DNA from: an uncultured Kiritimatiellota bacterium
GTDB lineage: Bacteria > Verrucomicrobiota > Kiritimatiellia > RFP12 > UBA1067
Assembly: GCA_934635225.1 (NCBI GenBank)
Contig: CAKTYZ010000007.1
Coordinates: forward strand, 1 to 64,000
DNA: 64,000 nucleotides
Direction of reading: 5' to 3'
Below, piece by piece: positions 40,244 to 49,307 of the stretch. Within the stretch, counting starts at the first letter, position 1. Each line of letters opens with the position of its first letter. Made by a program: the position numbers and the translations under genes. The notes below the pieces were generated by a model that made no database searches, was not told where the DNA came from, and saw only the letters and a program-made list of their open reading frames with translations.

Positions 40244-41400
40244 AACTGAAATCAACCACCCGCCTCGCGCTTGCGGCGCTTGCGACGCTGACGGGGCTTT
40301 TCGCCGAGGCGAAGGACTGGCCGGGCTTCACGCGCGGCATGGGCATCGGCGGCTGGCTCACGAACTACAAGCGCTTCAATGTGCTGCCGGAGAGCCGCCG
40401 CCTCAAGATCACGGTCGGCGACCTGGAGCACTTCGACACGTACATCACGGAGCGGGACATCGCGAACATCAAGGCGATGGGCTTCGACCACGTGCGCCTC
40501 GGCTTCGACCAGATCGTGCTGGAGGAGGCACCCGGCAGATACCGCGAGCGGACGTTCCGGAAGATCGACGACTTCATCGCCTGGTGCGAGAAGCACGGCC
40601 TCAACATGGTCCTCAACCTCCACAAGGCCGTCGGCAACTACTGCGACATTGCGGAGAAGGTGCAGCTTCTCGACGACAAGGGCCTTCAGGACCGCTTCGT
40701 CGCGCTGTGGCTCGAATTCGAGCGCCGTTACCACGGGAAGCCCGGCCTCGCCTTCGAGCTTCTCAACGAGGTGCGCAACGTCGACCCGGAGAAGTGGAAC
40801 GCCCTCGCGGACCGTACGCTCAAGGCGATCCGCGAACGAAACCCGATGCGCTGGGTCGTGGTCGGCTCCACGTGCTGGAACGCGGCGGGGACGCTGGACA
40901 AGCTGAAGATCTGGGACGACGACCGGGTGGTCTACACGTTCCACATGTACGCGCCGTTCGAGTTCACGCACCAGCGCGGCGTCCTGCAGGCGGGTCCGCT
41001 CTACTACAACCGCGTGATGGAGTACCCGACGAAGGACGTCGAGCGCTACCGCGACTACAACCGCCTCGTGAACGGCTCGAAGACGGGCGGCTACGAGGGC
41101 CTGACGGAGATCGGGCGGCAGTACATCCGCAACTGCCTGCATGGCGCGCACGTCTTCACGCAGAAGCACCCCGACAAGATCCTCTGGAACGGCGAGTTCG
41201 GCACGATCCGCCACGCGCCGCCCGCGAGCCGCGTCGCCTACATGCGCGACGTGATCGCCACGTGCAGGGAGTGGGGCATCCCCTACTGCGTGTGGAACTA
41301 CCTCTCCACGCCGAACGACGGCAACCGCTTCTCGCTTGTCGACGACGACACGCGCCGGATCCTCTCGCCCGAACTGCTCAAGGCCTGCCTGGGGGAGTGA
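40240..41400 (+). CDS. GH5 family glycoside hydrolase, exported
   Basis: Protein of 386 residues with a signal peptide (MKLKSTTRLALAALATLTGL, cleavage near FAEAK). ATG 40240 follows AAAAGGAC; the longer frame overlaps the leader element. It has the GH5 (clan A) features: RGMGIGGWL at the start, FDHVRLGFDQIVLEE, the acid/base in FELLNEVRN (E177) and the nucleophile in ILWNGEFGT (E319), with HMYAPFEFTHQ supplying a catalytic-site histidine and tyrosine. GH5 enzymes cut cellulose, mannan, xyloglucan or similar beta-glycans. The gene stands alone with its own promoter and a structured leader. Confidence 0.85.
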   Translation: MKLKSTTRLALAALATLTGLFAEAKDWPGFTRGMGIGGWLTNYKRFNVLPESRRLKITVGDLEHFDTYITERDIANIKAMGFDHVRLGFDQIVLEEAPGRYRERTFRKIDDFIAWCEKHGLNMVLNLHKAVGNYCDIAEKVQLLDDKGLQDRFVALWLEFERRYHGKPGLAFELLNEVRNVDPEKWNALADRTLKAIRERNPMRWVVVGSTCWNAAGTLDKLKIWDDDRVVYTFHMYAPFEFTHQRGVLQAGPLYYNRVMEYPTKDVERYRDYNRLVNGSKTGGYEGLTEIGRQYIRNCLHGAHVFTQKHPDKILWNGEFGTIRHAPPASRVAYMRDVIATCREWGIPYCVWNYLSTPNDGNRFSLVDDDTRRILSPELLKACLGE

Positions 41401-41455
41401 GGGGATTAAATTAAGTAGTTAAGTGGTTGAGGGGGTTAAGTGTTTAAACAGGAAA
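41401..41455 (+). repeat. Short degenerate TTAAGT repeats
   Basis: Directly after the GH5 stop the sequence holds AATTAAGTAGTTAAGTGGTT, then GGGGTTAAGTGTTTAA: three TTAAGT units separated by 3 to 11 bases in an otherwise GC-rich region. Its function is unknown; no hairpin or gene is seen. Confidence 0.5.
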
Positions 41456-41619
41456 GGACAACATGGTGCGCCAAGCGAAGCTCGGCAGAGCTGACAGAAT
41501 GAAAGGAGTCTGTACGGCAAAGGAAACGACATGCCGATAGGAATGTCACCGGGCGGATTGCGGCGCGGCATGACCGCTTGCCGAGGGACGGCTTCTCGTC
41601 GTTTCGCCCGTCTTGCAGT

Positions 41620-41711
41620 CCATCCGCATGGAGGCGGCTCATCCATCCGCATGGGGACGCCTCTTCCATCCGCATGGAGACGCCCCTTCCATCCGCATCG
41701 GTTGACGCATC
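41620..41711 (+). repeat. Tandem repeat, four units of 23 bp
   Basis: The core CCATCCGCATSG begins at 41620, 41643, 41666 and 41689, exactly 23 bases apart; units 1-3 continue GRRGRCGSC and then CTCAT, TCTT or CCTT, and unit 4 diverges. Long reading frames across this stretch on both strands are by-products of the repeats. The region 41456-41793 has no convincing gene. The same core appears in the hairpin at 19170-19202. Confidence 0.85.
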
Positions 41712-41753
41712 CGTTCCGGGTCGTCCCCTTACCATTTTCGTATTGTTTTCCAC

Positions 41754-41783
41754 TTGCTTTCGAGACGCCGAATGTAGTATAAT
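41754..41783 (+). promoter_or_regulatory. Promoter of the TPR/Exb unit
   Basis: TTGCTT (41754-41759), an 18-base spacer and TATAAT (41778-41783). The -10 box ends 10 bases before ATG 41794, so the transcript has a very short leader and no ribosome site. Confidence 0.65.
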
Positions 41784-41793
41784 CACTCCCATC

Positions 41794-44700
41794 ATGAGTT
41801 CAAAGGTTTCTTTCATCATCGTTTTGGCGGCATTGACGGTTTCTCCGCTCATTGCCGAAGAGGCTACCGCACCGGCGGCTGCGGCTCAGGAGAACCCTGA
41901 GTTCGAGGCCGAGATGAGTTATATTCGCGCGCTCATCGACAATGCGTATCCCGACATCGCGGGGCCTTTGATCGAGGAGACGAAGAAGCGGTGGCCCGCT
42001 TACGAGGCGCGCTTTTTCGCGGTGGAGATCCGCAGCATTCTCTCGCTTGGCCAGTTCGAGGCGGCCGAAAAGATGATCGCGGCCTTGCCCGACCGCAAGT
42101 CGACCAAGTATTGGGCGGCGCGTCTGCAGATGGCGAACAGTTACTTCACGCGCGGCCAGAAGCCGGAGTGCATGAAGATCTACGAAGAGTTCTTCAAGGT
42201 CTTTGCGAAGCCACCGGCTGAGATTCGCGGCTTTTATTTCGAAGCGTGTTACGCCTATGGGCAGCTTTTGGCCCTTGACAAGCAGTACGCGAAGGCAGCC
42301 CAGCGCTACGAGGCCCTGCTTGCACAGCAACAGAAGGGAAGTCCCGAGTGGTGCAACGTCGGTTGCGAGACGGTCGATCTCTACCTGCGGCTTGCGGACC
42401 AGCAGACCGATCCGAAGCAGAAGAAGGCTCGCGAGGCCAGCCTGAACGCGGCGGAGAAGATCGTTGACCAGTTGCTCTGGAAGTTGGACGAACCTCTTAT
42501 CTTCGGCCGTGCGGTCTCGATGAAGGCCCATCTTGCGCAGATGCGGGGGAATGTCGAGAAGGCCTCGTCAATCATCGACGACTATCGGCAGAGCCTTGAG
42601 GAGATTCATGAGCAGCTCGTCGCGGCCGACCCGGATGGCAAGTTGGGTTATCTGCGCGCCTCCCCGTTGCCGGAATGCCTGTTCCTTCAGGCGAAGATCC
42701 TGTGGGATGAGGCTCAGGCCGAGTACAAGAAGCCGAAACGCGATGACGAGAAGGTCAAGTCCCTCATGTTCGGTCCGCGCGGCAAGAACGGCAAGCGACA
42801 GGTCAAGAAAGGGGCGTTTGCGATGGCGCAGACGGTCTTCCTCGATTATGACTCTTCTTCGTGGGCGCCGCAAGCCGGTGACCTCGCGCAGGCCGTGAGC
42901 GAGTTCGCAAAGGCGAAATACAATGCGAACATCAAGTGCAAGATCACGCCCGAACAGGTCGCGAAGGCCCGTGCTCGCCAATTTGCGGACGGAAACGAGA
43001 AATTCCTTGCGCAGGACTATGAGGCGGCGATCGCGTCGTATTCTCAAGCCTTGGCGAAATATCCTGAGATCAAGGAGTCCGTCTCGGCGGTCGAGAACAT
43101 CGCCTCAAGCTTCCTTGACCTCATCCTCCAGACGAAGGACGAGGCCAAGAATGCCGAGTGTCGCCTGAATGCCGATGCGGTCGAAGGCTATCTGTCCGAG
43201 CGCTTTGCGGGGGCGAAAGACCGTTCGCTCATGATGGCGGGCGGCGACGCGACGCTCCGACTCATCGCGAAGGAGAGACAATACAAGAACGCGGCACGCG
43301 CCGACTGGCTTCAGACGGAGTTTCTGACGAACTATCGTCGGCATACGAATGCGGGAACCCACGCGCTGAAGTGGGCGACGGACGCCCAAAAGGCCGAACG
43401 GTACAGGGACGCGATCAAGTACTGGAATCTGATTTGCGCCTACTACACGAACTCGGCTCACTATGCGACGGCGCTTTCCCAACTGTCGGTCTGTTGCGGC
43501 AAGATCGGCGACAAGGAGGGTGAAGTCGCGAACTTGACGAAGTATCTGACCGTCGAGACGGTGAAGTTGCGCCGTCTGCAGGCCCAGTTCAACCTCGCGA
43601 AGATCTACCAGCAGAACGGCCTTGACACGCTCGCGGCGGCGGCCGAGAAGACAGACGCGGCCGAAATCGAGGAACTGGAGAAGCGGGGCACGGCGCAGAT
43701 CGTCCGCGCGATTCAGAACTTCTCGGGTTTCAGGAAAGAGGCGGACAAGGCGCTGGCGGATCCGGCGACATCGAAGGAAGATGCCGAGAAGTACCGCAAT
43801 TTGCGCGAATCGGCGATGTTCATGGTTGGCCTTTGCTGGAGGCGCATGACCCGTCCCGCCGACAAGCTGGAGGCCTATCGCAAGCGTGCGGCGGAGGGCT
43901 ACGAGGCCTATGTGAAGGAATATCCAGAAGGCAAGTTCGCGAAGGCCTGCTATGTGGACCTCGGCACGATCTACACGGCTTTGGGCGACATGGCGAAGTC
44001 GAAGGACGCGCTGGACCGCCTGTCTCAGAAGTATCCTGATTCAGACGAGGCGAAGAACGCGAAGCCGCGTCTGGCGAAGAACCTCATCGAGATGGGAATG
44101 AAGCGCGAGGGCGCTGAGATCTATGCGGAGATGCTGCGGACAGACGGCGCGTATTCCGCCGGCCAGTTCGTGCTGGCGGGTGAGGCCTTGATCGAGGCCA
44201 AGAACTGGGATCTCGCGAGTCAGGCGTTCGAGAAGGCGATTCGACTGGCGGGCACGAACTCGGTGACGACTGTTGCGAAGGCGCGGCTCGGTCAGGCGAA
44301 GAGCGCGTGGAAACAGGGTTCTCTTGCCGAGGCTCGCGAAGCGCTCGACCTTTTCCTCGCCGACCCGAAGATGTCGCGCATGGCCATTGCCGCCGATGCG
44401 AACTTCATGCTCGTCGAAGTCGCTTCTGACCAGGGGCGCGTGGAGAAGGACGCGACGATGCGCGGCAAGTGCTTCGGCGCGGCGATCGGTGCGCTCAAGA
44501 AGGTGCGCCAGTATTGGGCGAAGAAGCCGCAATGGGAGCAGGATACGCTCAATCTCCTTTCGGGAGACGTGCTGGTTGACCGCATGAAGGCCGAGGAGGC
44601 GATGGGCCTCAAGGAAGAGGCTTTGGAGACATGCGGGCGCGCGGCTTCGACGTTTCAGGCGTTCCTGCAGGCGCATCCCGTCACGGCAGACCGCTCGATT

Positions 44701-44907
44701 GACAAGATGGAGGCGGGCGAGGTCGCGAACCTTGAGCGTGCTTACGCGACGCTTGTGCCGCTCTTCGCGAAGATGGGCCCGGCGCAAGCCGATCGCGTCA
44801 TGACATACGGCAAGGAGTATCTTGACCTTTTCCCGAACGGGAGTGCGCGGACGGTTGTCCAGAATTGCATGAACCAGGCCAAGGCCGACTTGCCGGCCAA
44901 AAAGTAA
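41794..44907 (+). CDS. Large exported TPR-repeat protein
   Basis: Protein of 1037 residues. ATG 41794 opens a signal peptide (MSSKVSFIIVLAALTVSPLI, cleavage near AEEATA). The long in-frame extension upstream is translated repeat DNA and is rejected. The mature protein is almost wholly helical, with tetratricopeptide-like pairs throughout, for example FEAAEKMIAALPDRKSTKYW, YEAAIASYSQALAKYPEIKE, YRDAIKYWNLICAYYTNSAH and GDMAKSKDALDRLSQKYPDS. TPR proteins of this kind scaffold envelope complexes. It heads an operon-like row with another repeat protein, ExbB, two ExbD and a TonB-like protein, so it is probably the periplasmic partner of that machine. Similar TPR proteins accompany ExbBD/TolQR sets in other bacteria. 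Confidence 0.7.
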   Translation: MSSKVSFIIVLAALTVSPLIAEEATAPAAAAQENPEFEAEMSYIRALIDNAYPDIAGPLIEETKKRWPAYEARFFAVEIRSILSLGQFEAAEKMIAALPDRKSTKYWAARLQMANSYFTRGQKPECMKIYEEFFKVFAKPPAEIRGFYFEACYAYGQLLALDKQYAKAAQRYEALLAQQQKGSPEWCNVGCETVDLYLRLADQQTDPKQKKAREASLNAAEKIVDQLLWKLDEPLIFGRAVSMKAHLAQMRGNVEKASSIIDDYRQSLEEIHEQLVAADPDGKLGYLRASPLPECLFLQAKILWDEAQAEYKKPKRDDEKVKSLMFGPRGKNGKRQVKKGAFAMAQTVFLDYDSSSWAPQAGDLAQAVSEFAKAKYNANIKCKITPEQVAKARARQFADGNEKFLAQDYEAAIASYSQALAKYPEIKESVSAVENIASSFLDLILQTKDEAKNAECRLNADAVEGYLSERFAGAKDRSLMMAGGDATLRLIAKERQYKNAARADWLQTEFLTNYRRHTNAGTHALKWATDAQKAERYRDAIKYWNLICAYYTNSAHYATALSQLSVCCGKIGDKEGEVANLTKYLTVETVKLRRLQAQFNLAKIYQQNGLDTLAAAAEKTDAAEIEELEKRGTAQIVRAIQNFSGFRKEADKALADPATSKEDAEKYRNLRESAMFMVGLCWRRMTRPADKLEAYRKRAAEGYEAYVKEYPEGKFAKACYVDLGTIYTALGDMAKSKDALDRLSQKYPDSDEAKNAKPRLAKNLIEMGMKREGAEIYAEMLRTDGAYSAGQFVLAGEALIEAKNWDLASQAFEKAIRLAGTNSVTTVAKARLGQAKSAWKQGSLAEAREALDLFLADPKMSRMAIAADANFMLVEVASDQGRVEKDATMRGKCFGAAIGALKKVRQYWAKKPQWEQDTLNLLSGDVLVDRMKAEEAMGLKEEALETCGRAASTFQAFLQAHPVTADRSIDKMEAGEVANLERAYATLVPLFAKMGPAQADRVMTYGKEYLDLFPNGSARTVVQNCMNQAKADLPAKK

Positions 44908-44931
44908 TGATTTAGGAGAGAAAGGCAACAA

Positions 44932-45702
44932 ATGAATAAACTGACGATCATGAGTTTGGCGGCCCTTGCGGCGGCGGAAGTCTTCGCCATCCCGGGAACG
45001 CTCAACACCGAAACCGAGTCCCTGAAGGGCGACATCAAGTGGCGCGCGCGCGACAAGCAGTATGTCGTCTCCGTGAAGAAGGGGCAGACGACGGTGGACA
45101 TGGAACGCAAGAAAGACGATGTCATTTCGCTCGACATCCCGAAGCCGGCGAACTACGACAAGGCCGTGGAACTGGTCGAGAGCGGGTCTGGCGCATCGGC
45201 GATTCCAATGCTTCAGAAGATTGTCGATGACTATGTCATGCTTCAGTGGGACAAGCCGGCCGGGCGCTATCTTGCGATGGCGCACCTTGCGGCAGGTCAT
45301 GCCCAGAAGGCGCATGACGTTTGCTTGAAGATCGTGTCGTCCGACAAGGAAGCCGCCTATATGGGCGACATCGCGTCGGTCTACTGGCAGACGCTTCTCA
45401 AGCTCGGCAAGGACGATCAGCTTGAGGGCCTTCTCAAGAAAGCCGCAAGTTCGGGAGACCGTGCCTCCTCGGCAGCTGCGCTTGTCATGCGAGGTGACAT
45501 CATCGTCGCAAAGTCGAACGACGCGGCGGCGGAGTTGAACAGGGCCTTGCGCGACGGCTATCTGCGTGTGGTCCTCATGTATCCGGATGCCGAATGCAGA
45601 CGCGAGCGCGCTGAGGCCATGGTCAAGGCGGCGCAGTGCTTCGACAAGCTCGGTCAGTCCGCGCGCGCCGAGAATCTCCGCATGCAAGCGAAGGCCTTGT
45701 GA
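44932..45702 (+). CDS. Exported helical-repeat protein of the Exb cluster
   Basis: Protein of 256 residues; ATG 44932 has GGAGAGAAAGG upstream. The N-terminus MNKLTIMSLAALAAAEVFAI is a signal peptide. An N-terminal beta-like part (about 25-65) is followed by TPR-like helices (DKAVELVESGSGASAIPMLQ, YLAMAHLAAGHAQKAHDVCL). No specific family. It lies 24 bases after the large TPR gene and 60 before exbB, so the three are likely co-expressed. It may be a periplasmic adaptor. Confidence 0.6.
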   Translation: MNKLTIMSLAALAAAEVFAIPGTLNTETESLKGDIKWRARDKQYVVSVKKGQTTVDMERKKDDVISLDIPKPANYDKAVELVESGSGASAIPMLQKIVDDYVMLQWDKPAGRYLAMAHLAAGHAQKAHDVCLKIVSSDKEAAYMGDIASVYWQTLLKLGKDDQLEGLLKKAASSGDRASSAAALVMRGDIIVAKSNDAAAELNRALRDGYLRVVLMYPDAECRRERAEAMVKAAQCFDKLGQSARAENLRMQAKAL

Positions 45703-45762
45703 GAAGCGGTCAAGTGTTTGGATAATCAAAATCAGTTACTAATCTAACCTAAAAGGAATAAC

Positions 45763-46581
45763 ATGAACAAGATCAAGAAATCACTGTTGGCGATGTCGAT
45801 TCTCGTTGGAACGTGCGTCGCGCCCATGGCCGCGCTCCAGTCGTACGGGCAGGAACTGACGGATGCTGAGGGCAACAAGGTCGAGTCGAACGCGGCAAAG
45901 ACGTCTTCGTCCTCGGGCGGCGGCTTCTATGACATTGTCTTTGGGTCGGGCATCGTCGGCATGCTCCTCTGGTTTGCGCTGTTTGGCGATGGTGCGCTCG
46001 CGATCTACTTCGCGATTGATTCCTCGATCCTCATCAAGGCGGACAAGCTCATGCCGAAGAAACTCATGGACGGCGTGCAGGCTGCGATGATGGAGGGCGA
46101 TGTCGTCAAGGCGATGGAAGTCTGTGACCAGAACCCGTCCGCGATGGCCTCAATCGTCAAGGCGGCCTTTCAGCACATCGAGGAGGGCTTTGAGGCGATT
46201 CAGGAGGCCGTGACCGCGGCATCTGACCTTGAGCAGGAGAAAATCCAGCAGCGTCTGAACTGGATTTCGGTCTGCGGTAACCTCGGGCCGTCGCTTGGCC
46301 TTCTCGGTACGGTGCAAGGCATGATCTTGACGTTCCAGGCTCTTGCGTCGGGCGGTGCGGGTGACGCGGCGGCGCTTGCGAACTCGATTGGTCAGGCGCT
46401 GTGGACGACTGCGGCCGGCTTGATCGTGTCCATTCCTTCGATTACCATCTTCTACTCGCTTCGCAACAGGGCAAACCGTCTCATCCTCAAGATGACCGCG
46501 ATGACGATGGAGATTCTGAACAGCCTCCGCAATGTCGCGGTGGAGTCGGGCACCGAAGGCGAGGTCCAGGCGGAAGCGTAA
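45763..46581 (+). CDS. exbB: MotA/TolQ/ExbB proton channel family protein
   Basis: Protein of 272 residues; ATG 45763 follows AAAAGGAA. An N-terminal hydrophobic segment (about 6-27) resembling a signal precedes the first channel helix (about 62-88). The large cytoplasmic loop and the paired helices WISVCGNLGPSLGLLGTVQG and LANSIGQALWTTAAGLIVSI are the classic ExbB/TolQ signature. Five such subunits form a channel around an ExbD dimer and convert proton flow into mechanical work on TonB. Next genes: two exbD and a TonB-like protein, so a dedicated energised complex is expected. The extra N-terminal region is common in PVC and Bacteroidetes members. Confidence 0.92.
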   Translation: MNKIKKSLLAMSILVGTCVAPMAALQSYGQELTDAEGNKVESNAAKTSSSSGGGFYDIVFGSGIVGMLLWFALFGDGALAIYFAIDSSILIKADKLMPKKLMDGVQAAMMEGDVVKAMEVCDQNPSAMASIVKAAFQHIEEGFEAIQEAVTAASDLEQEKIQQRLNWISVCGNLGPSLGLLGTVQGMILTFQALASGGAGDAAALANSIGQALWTTAAGLIVSIPSITIFYSLRNRANRLILKMTAMTMEILNSLRNVAVESGTEGEVQAEA

Positions 46582-46608
46582 GCCGCTTCTTCCCTTGGAT
46601 TCGAGACT

Positions 46609-47109
46609 ATGGCAAGAAAATCACAGGAGAATCCAGCCCTCGACATGACGCCGATGATCGACGTCGTGTTCGAGCTCATCATCTTCTTCGTCGTGACCCT
46701 CACCGAGGCGCAGCGCAAGGACGAGACGATTGAGCTGGAAGACGGCAAGCACGGCATCGTGCTGGTCCCTGAGGAGTTGCCTCCGACGCATATGCAGATT
46801 GACATCGCGAGCCGTGACAAGCGCGGCAAGCGGCTTCCGAGAGGCCGCATCTCGATGGGCGACCGGGAGATTACGCCGGAGGAAATCGGGCGTCGCGTGA
46901 AGGAGCGGATGCGCAAGGTCGGTGAATTCCCCGTCCTTATCCGCGCCGACTACGACGTGCGGCACGAGGTCGTCGCGCGCGTGATGAACGCCTGCACGGC
47001 GAACGGCATTTGGAAGATCTCGTTCATGGCAACGGCGGAAGACAAGCGTTCGAAGCCCGGACATCCGGCCCGCAAGCGCCTTGACGCGCTCAAGAGGAGG
47101 GGAAGGTAG
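46609..47109 (+). CDS. exbD: ExbD/TolR biopolymer transport protein 1
   Basis: Protein of 166 residues. A short cytoplasmic start leads into LDMTPMIDVVFELIIFFVVT, the single membrane helix with the proton-carrying aspartate (D18). The periplasmic domain (about 50-140) ends in MNACTANGIWKISFMATAED, the usual last strand-helix region, followed by an unusual basic tail (KPGHPARKRLDALKRRG). It works with ExbB to harness the proton gradient. Its first 30 residues differ from the second ExbD by one residue only (S5 to P), whereas the periplasmic parts diverge strongly. It is 28 bases after exbB and 2 before the next gene. Confidence 0.9.
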   Translation: MARKSQENPALDMTPMIDVVFELIIFFVVTLTEAQRKDETIELEDGKHGIVLVPEELPPTHMQIDIASRDKRGKRLPRGRISMGDREITPEEIGRRVKERMRKVGEFPVLIRADYDVRHEVVARVMNACTANGIWKISFMATAEDKRSKPGHPARKRLDALKRRGR

Positions 47110-47111
47110 CT

Positions 47112-47522
47112 ATGGCCCGCAAACCTCAGGAGAATCCCGCGCTTGACATGACGCCGATGATTGACGTCGTGTTCGAGCTCATCATCTTCTTCGTCGTGAC
47201 GATCAAGCAGGAGGACACGCTCTCGAAGCTCAACGCGAACCGTCCGGCTCCGTCAAATTCGTCATCGAGTTCAAGCGAATCCGACACGACCGTGACGATT
47301 GAGATTGGCCGCGGACACGACGCGAACGGGTTGTTGCTTTACAACAAGCGCGAGGTGCGCCGTTCGGAGCTGGACCAGAACTTGCGCGAGATCGCCCGTA
47401 CGTCGACGAAGACGCCGATTATCATCCGCTGCGCCGAAGACTCGCCGCACAAGGCGTTGGTTGACGCGCTTGACATCTGCTACCGAAACAACCTGTTCAG
47501 CGTCAGCATCTTTACGATGTAG
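47112..47522 (+). CDS. exbD: ExbD/TolR biopolymer transport protein 2
   Basis: Protein of 136 residues. The same membrane segment with D18 is followed by a serine-rich linker (SNSSSSSSESD) and a compact periplasmic domain ending VDALDICYRNNLFSVSIF. Two different ExbD proteins in one operon are known in other bacteria and may form a mixed dimer in the ExbB pentamer. It has no basic C-terminal tail, unlike the first copy. The next gene is 38 bases away behind GGGAGG. Confidence 0.9.
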   Translation: MARKPQENPALDMTPMIDVVFELIIFFVVTIKQEDTLSKLNANRPAPSNSSSSSSESDTTVTIEIGRGHDANGLLLYNKREVRRSELDQNLREIARTSTKTPIIIRCAEDSPHKALVDALDICYRNNLFSVSIFTM

Positions 47523-47560
47523 GCGCCAGACGGGTCTGGAACGTTTGGGAGGTTTAGAAT

Positions 47561-49306
47561 ATGGCAGAAGAGTTTGTTGAAGACGAGACGCTGGAAGAGG
47601 TCCCTCTGAGCGCAGAGGAGCTTTTCGAGCAGCATAAGGCCGAGATTGACGCGGCATTTGAGGAGAAGGGGTTCTTCCGCCGCATGGCGGACATGGTCAC
47701 TGGTCTCTCAAAGCCGCGCTCGTCGGCTGAATTCAAGATCGCGAAGACGGAGCTTCAGCGTCTCATTGCTCCGATTGCGGCAATTACGTTGCCGGTTCTC
47801 GGCGTTGTCGTGCTCATCGTCGTGACTGCGGTTCAAGGGCAGTCCGGCAAGAAGATTGAGGTTGAGGTCGCTCGCGTTCAGGACGAAGAGACCGAGCTGG
47901 AGGATGAGCAGGAGCCGGAGGAGATCGAGGAGCAGACCCCGCCGGAGGAGATGGTTGACATCACGGTCGATACGCCGACCCTCAACGTGACGGAGGTCGC
48001 GACGCCCACGGCAACGCCGACGGTGGAACCTCTCTCGGTCAAGCCGGCGACGCAGGATACGGTCATGCTCATCAAGGCGCCGGTCACGATGAAGACGATG
48101 GCAAGTTCCCGTTCGCCTGGCTCGATTGGGGCCAAGACGAGCGGGACCAGCAAGATGTATGGCGACCAGGTCACGGAAGCGACGGTCCTCAAGGCGCTTC
48201 GTTGGCTCAAGAAAACGCAGAGCCCGAACGGCAGTTGGGGGGGCGGCGGGAACCCGATTTCCAATGCGGGGCTCGCAATCCTGACGTTCCTCGCGCACGG
48301 CGAAACCCCTGCGGAGTCGAAGGAGTTCGCGGAGACCGTCCAGAAGGCGATGCAGTTCCTGATTGATTCGCTGACGCGACGGAAGGATGTGACGGGGCAG
48401 GACGTCGTCTCGTTCAAGGGGACAGACGGAAACGAGTATGCGACGCTCATCGCGACTTATGCGCTTTGCGAATCGTACGGAATGACGCGCAACCCGAACA
48501 CGAAGACCGTCGCCATGCAGACTTTGCAGCGCATCGTCGACAACCAGTCGCCAACGGGCGGCTGGGACTACGGCATGAACCGCAAATCGACGCGTGACGA
48601 CATGTCCTTTGCCGGCTGGGCCCTTCAGGCTCTCAAGGCCGGCAAGATGGCGGGCATGAACCCGAAGGGCCTTGACGAGTGCATCAAGAAGGCGGTCAAG
48701 TGCCTGAAGACGCGTAACTTCAAGAATGGCGGCTTCAACTATACGGCGGGCGGTCTGCCGACGGGCCTGACGGCGACGGGATGTCTCGCGATGCAGCTTC
48801 TGGGCTACATGAACGAGCCTGAAGTGAAGGCGGCTCTGGACACGATGCGCCTTTGGAAACCGTCGTTTGAGGGCGTGAAAGGCGTGAAGCTGAGCGAGGG
48901 GTTGCCGACGGCGAACCCGCAGTACTACTGCTACTACGCCACCCAGTGCAAATACCAGGCTGGCATGTGCCAAGGCGCGACGCCCGCGAACGTGAAGGCG
49001 TGGCAGGACTGGAACCTGGCGATGAAGGCGCTTTACCCTCGGACAATCATTACGCTCCCCGAGAAGATTCCGGGACCGGACGGCAAGCCGAGGCAGATTG
49101 GCTACTGGAAGTTCAAGGACCAGACCTGCGGCGGCGAAAAGGCGATGACGATGGCGACTTGCTTGGGCGCACTCCAGCTGATGGTCTACTATCGTTATCT
49201 GCCGACGACTCAGACAAGGGCCGCGAGGGCCATTACCTCGGGTGACGACGAGGACGAGAAGAGAAAGAAAAACAAAGAGGAACTCGACATCGAGGTCGAT
49301 ATCTGA
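47561..49306 (+). CDS. TonB-like membrane protein with a C-terminal alpha/alpha toroid (squalene-cyclase-like)
   Basis: Protein of 581 residues. A cytoplasmic part of about 67 residues leads to one membrane helix (about 68-91), then an acidic/proline stretch (DEEPEE-like, 108-135) as in TonB. Instead of the TonB C-terminal beta domain there is a large domain (about 205-560) with repeated QW-like motifs (QSPNGSWGGGG, QSPTGGWDYGMN, NGGFNYTAGG), the sign of a prenyltransferase/squalene-cyclase alpha/alpha toroid. No DXDD catalytic motif is evident, so it may bind rather than cyclise. Its place right after exbB-exbD-exbD argues that the proton channel drives it. The toroid would lie in the periplasm. 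Confidence 0.75.
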   Translation: MAEEFVEDETLEEVPLSAEELFEQHKAEIDAAFEEKGFFRRMADMVTGLSKPRSSAEFKIAKTELQRLIAPIAAITLPVLGVVVLIVVTAVQGQSGKKIEVEVARVQDEETELEDEQEPEEIEEQTPPEEMVDITVDTPTLNVTEVATPTATPTVEPLSVKPATQDTVMLIKAPVTMKTMASSRSPGSIGAKTSGTSKMYGDQVTEATVLKALRWLKKTQSPNGSWGGGGNPISNAGLAILTFLAHGETPAESKEFAETVQKAMQFLIDSLTRRKDVTGQDVVSFKGTDGNEYATLIATYALCESYGMTRNPNTKTVAMQTLQRIVDNQSPTGGWDYGMNRKSTRDDMSFAGWALQALKAGKMAGMNPKGLDECIKKAVKCLKTRNFKNGGFNYTAGGLPTGLTATGCLAMQLLGYMNEPEVKAALDTMRLWKPSFEGVKGVKLSEGLPTANPQYYCYYATQCKYQAGMCQGATPANVKAWQDWNLAMKALYPRTIITLPEKIPGPDGKPRQIGYWKFKDQTCGGEKAMTMATCLGALQLMVYYRYLPTTQTRAARAITSGDDEDEKRKKNKEELDIEVDI

Positions 49307-49307
49307 G

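Noticed and set aside
41620..41711. CRISPR array
   Set aside because: The units are contiguous 23-bp tandem repeats without unique spacers of 30-40 bases, and no cas genes are nearby.
41578..41793. N-terminal extension of the large TPR protein
   Set aside because: It translates the 23-bp repeats and the promoter; the signal peptide starts at 41794.
47561..49306. True squalene-hopene cyclase
   Set aside because: There is a TonB-like membrane anchor, the domain is shorter than a cyclase, and I see no DXDD catalytic motif.
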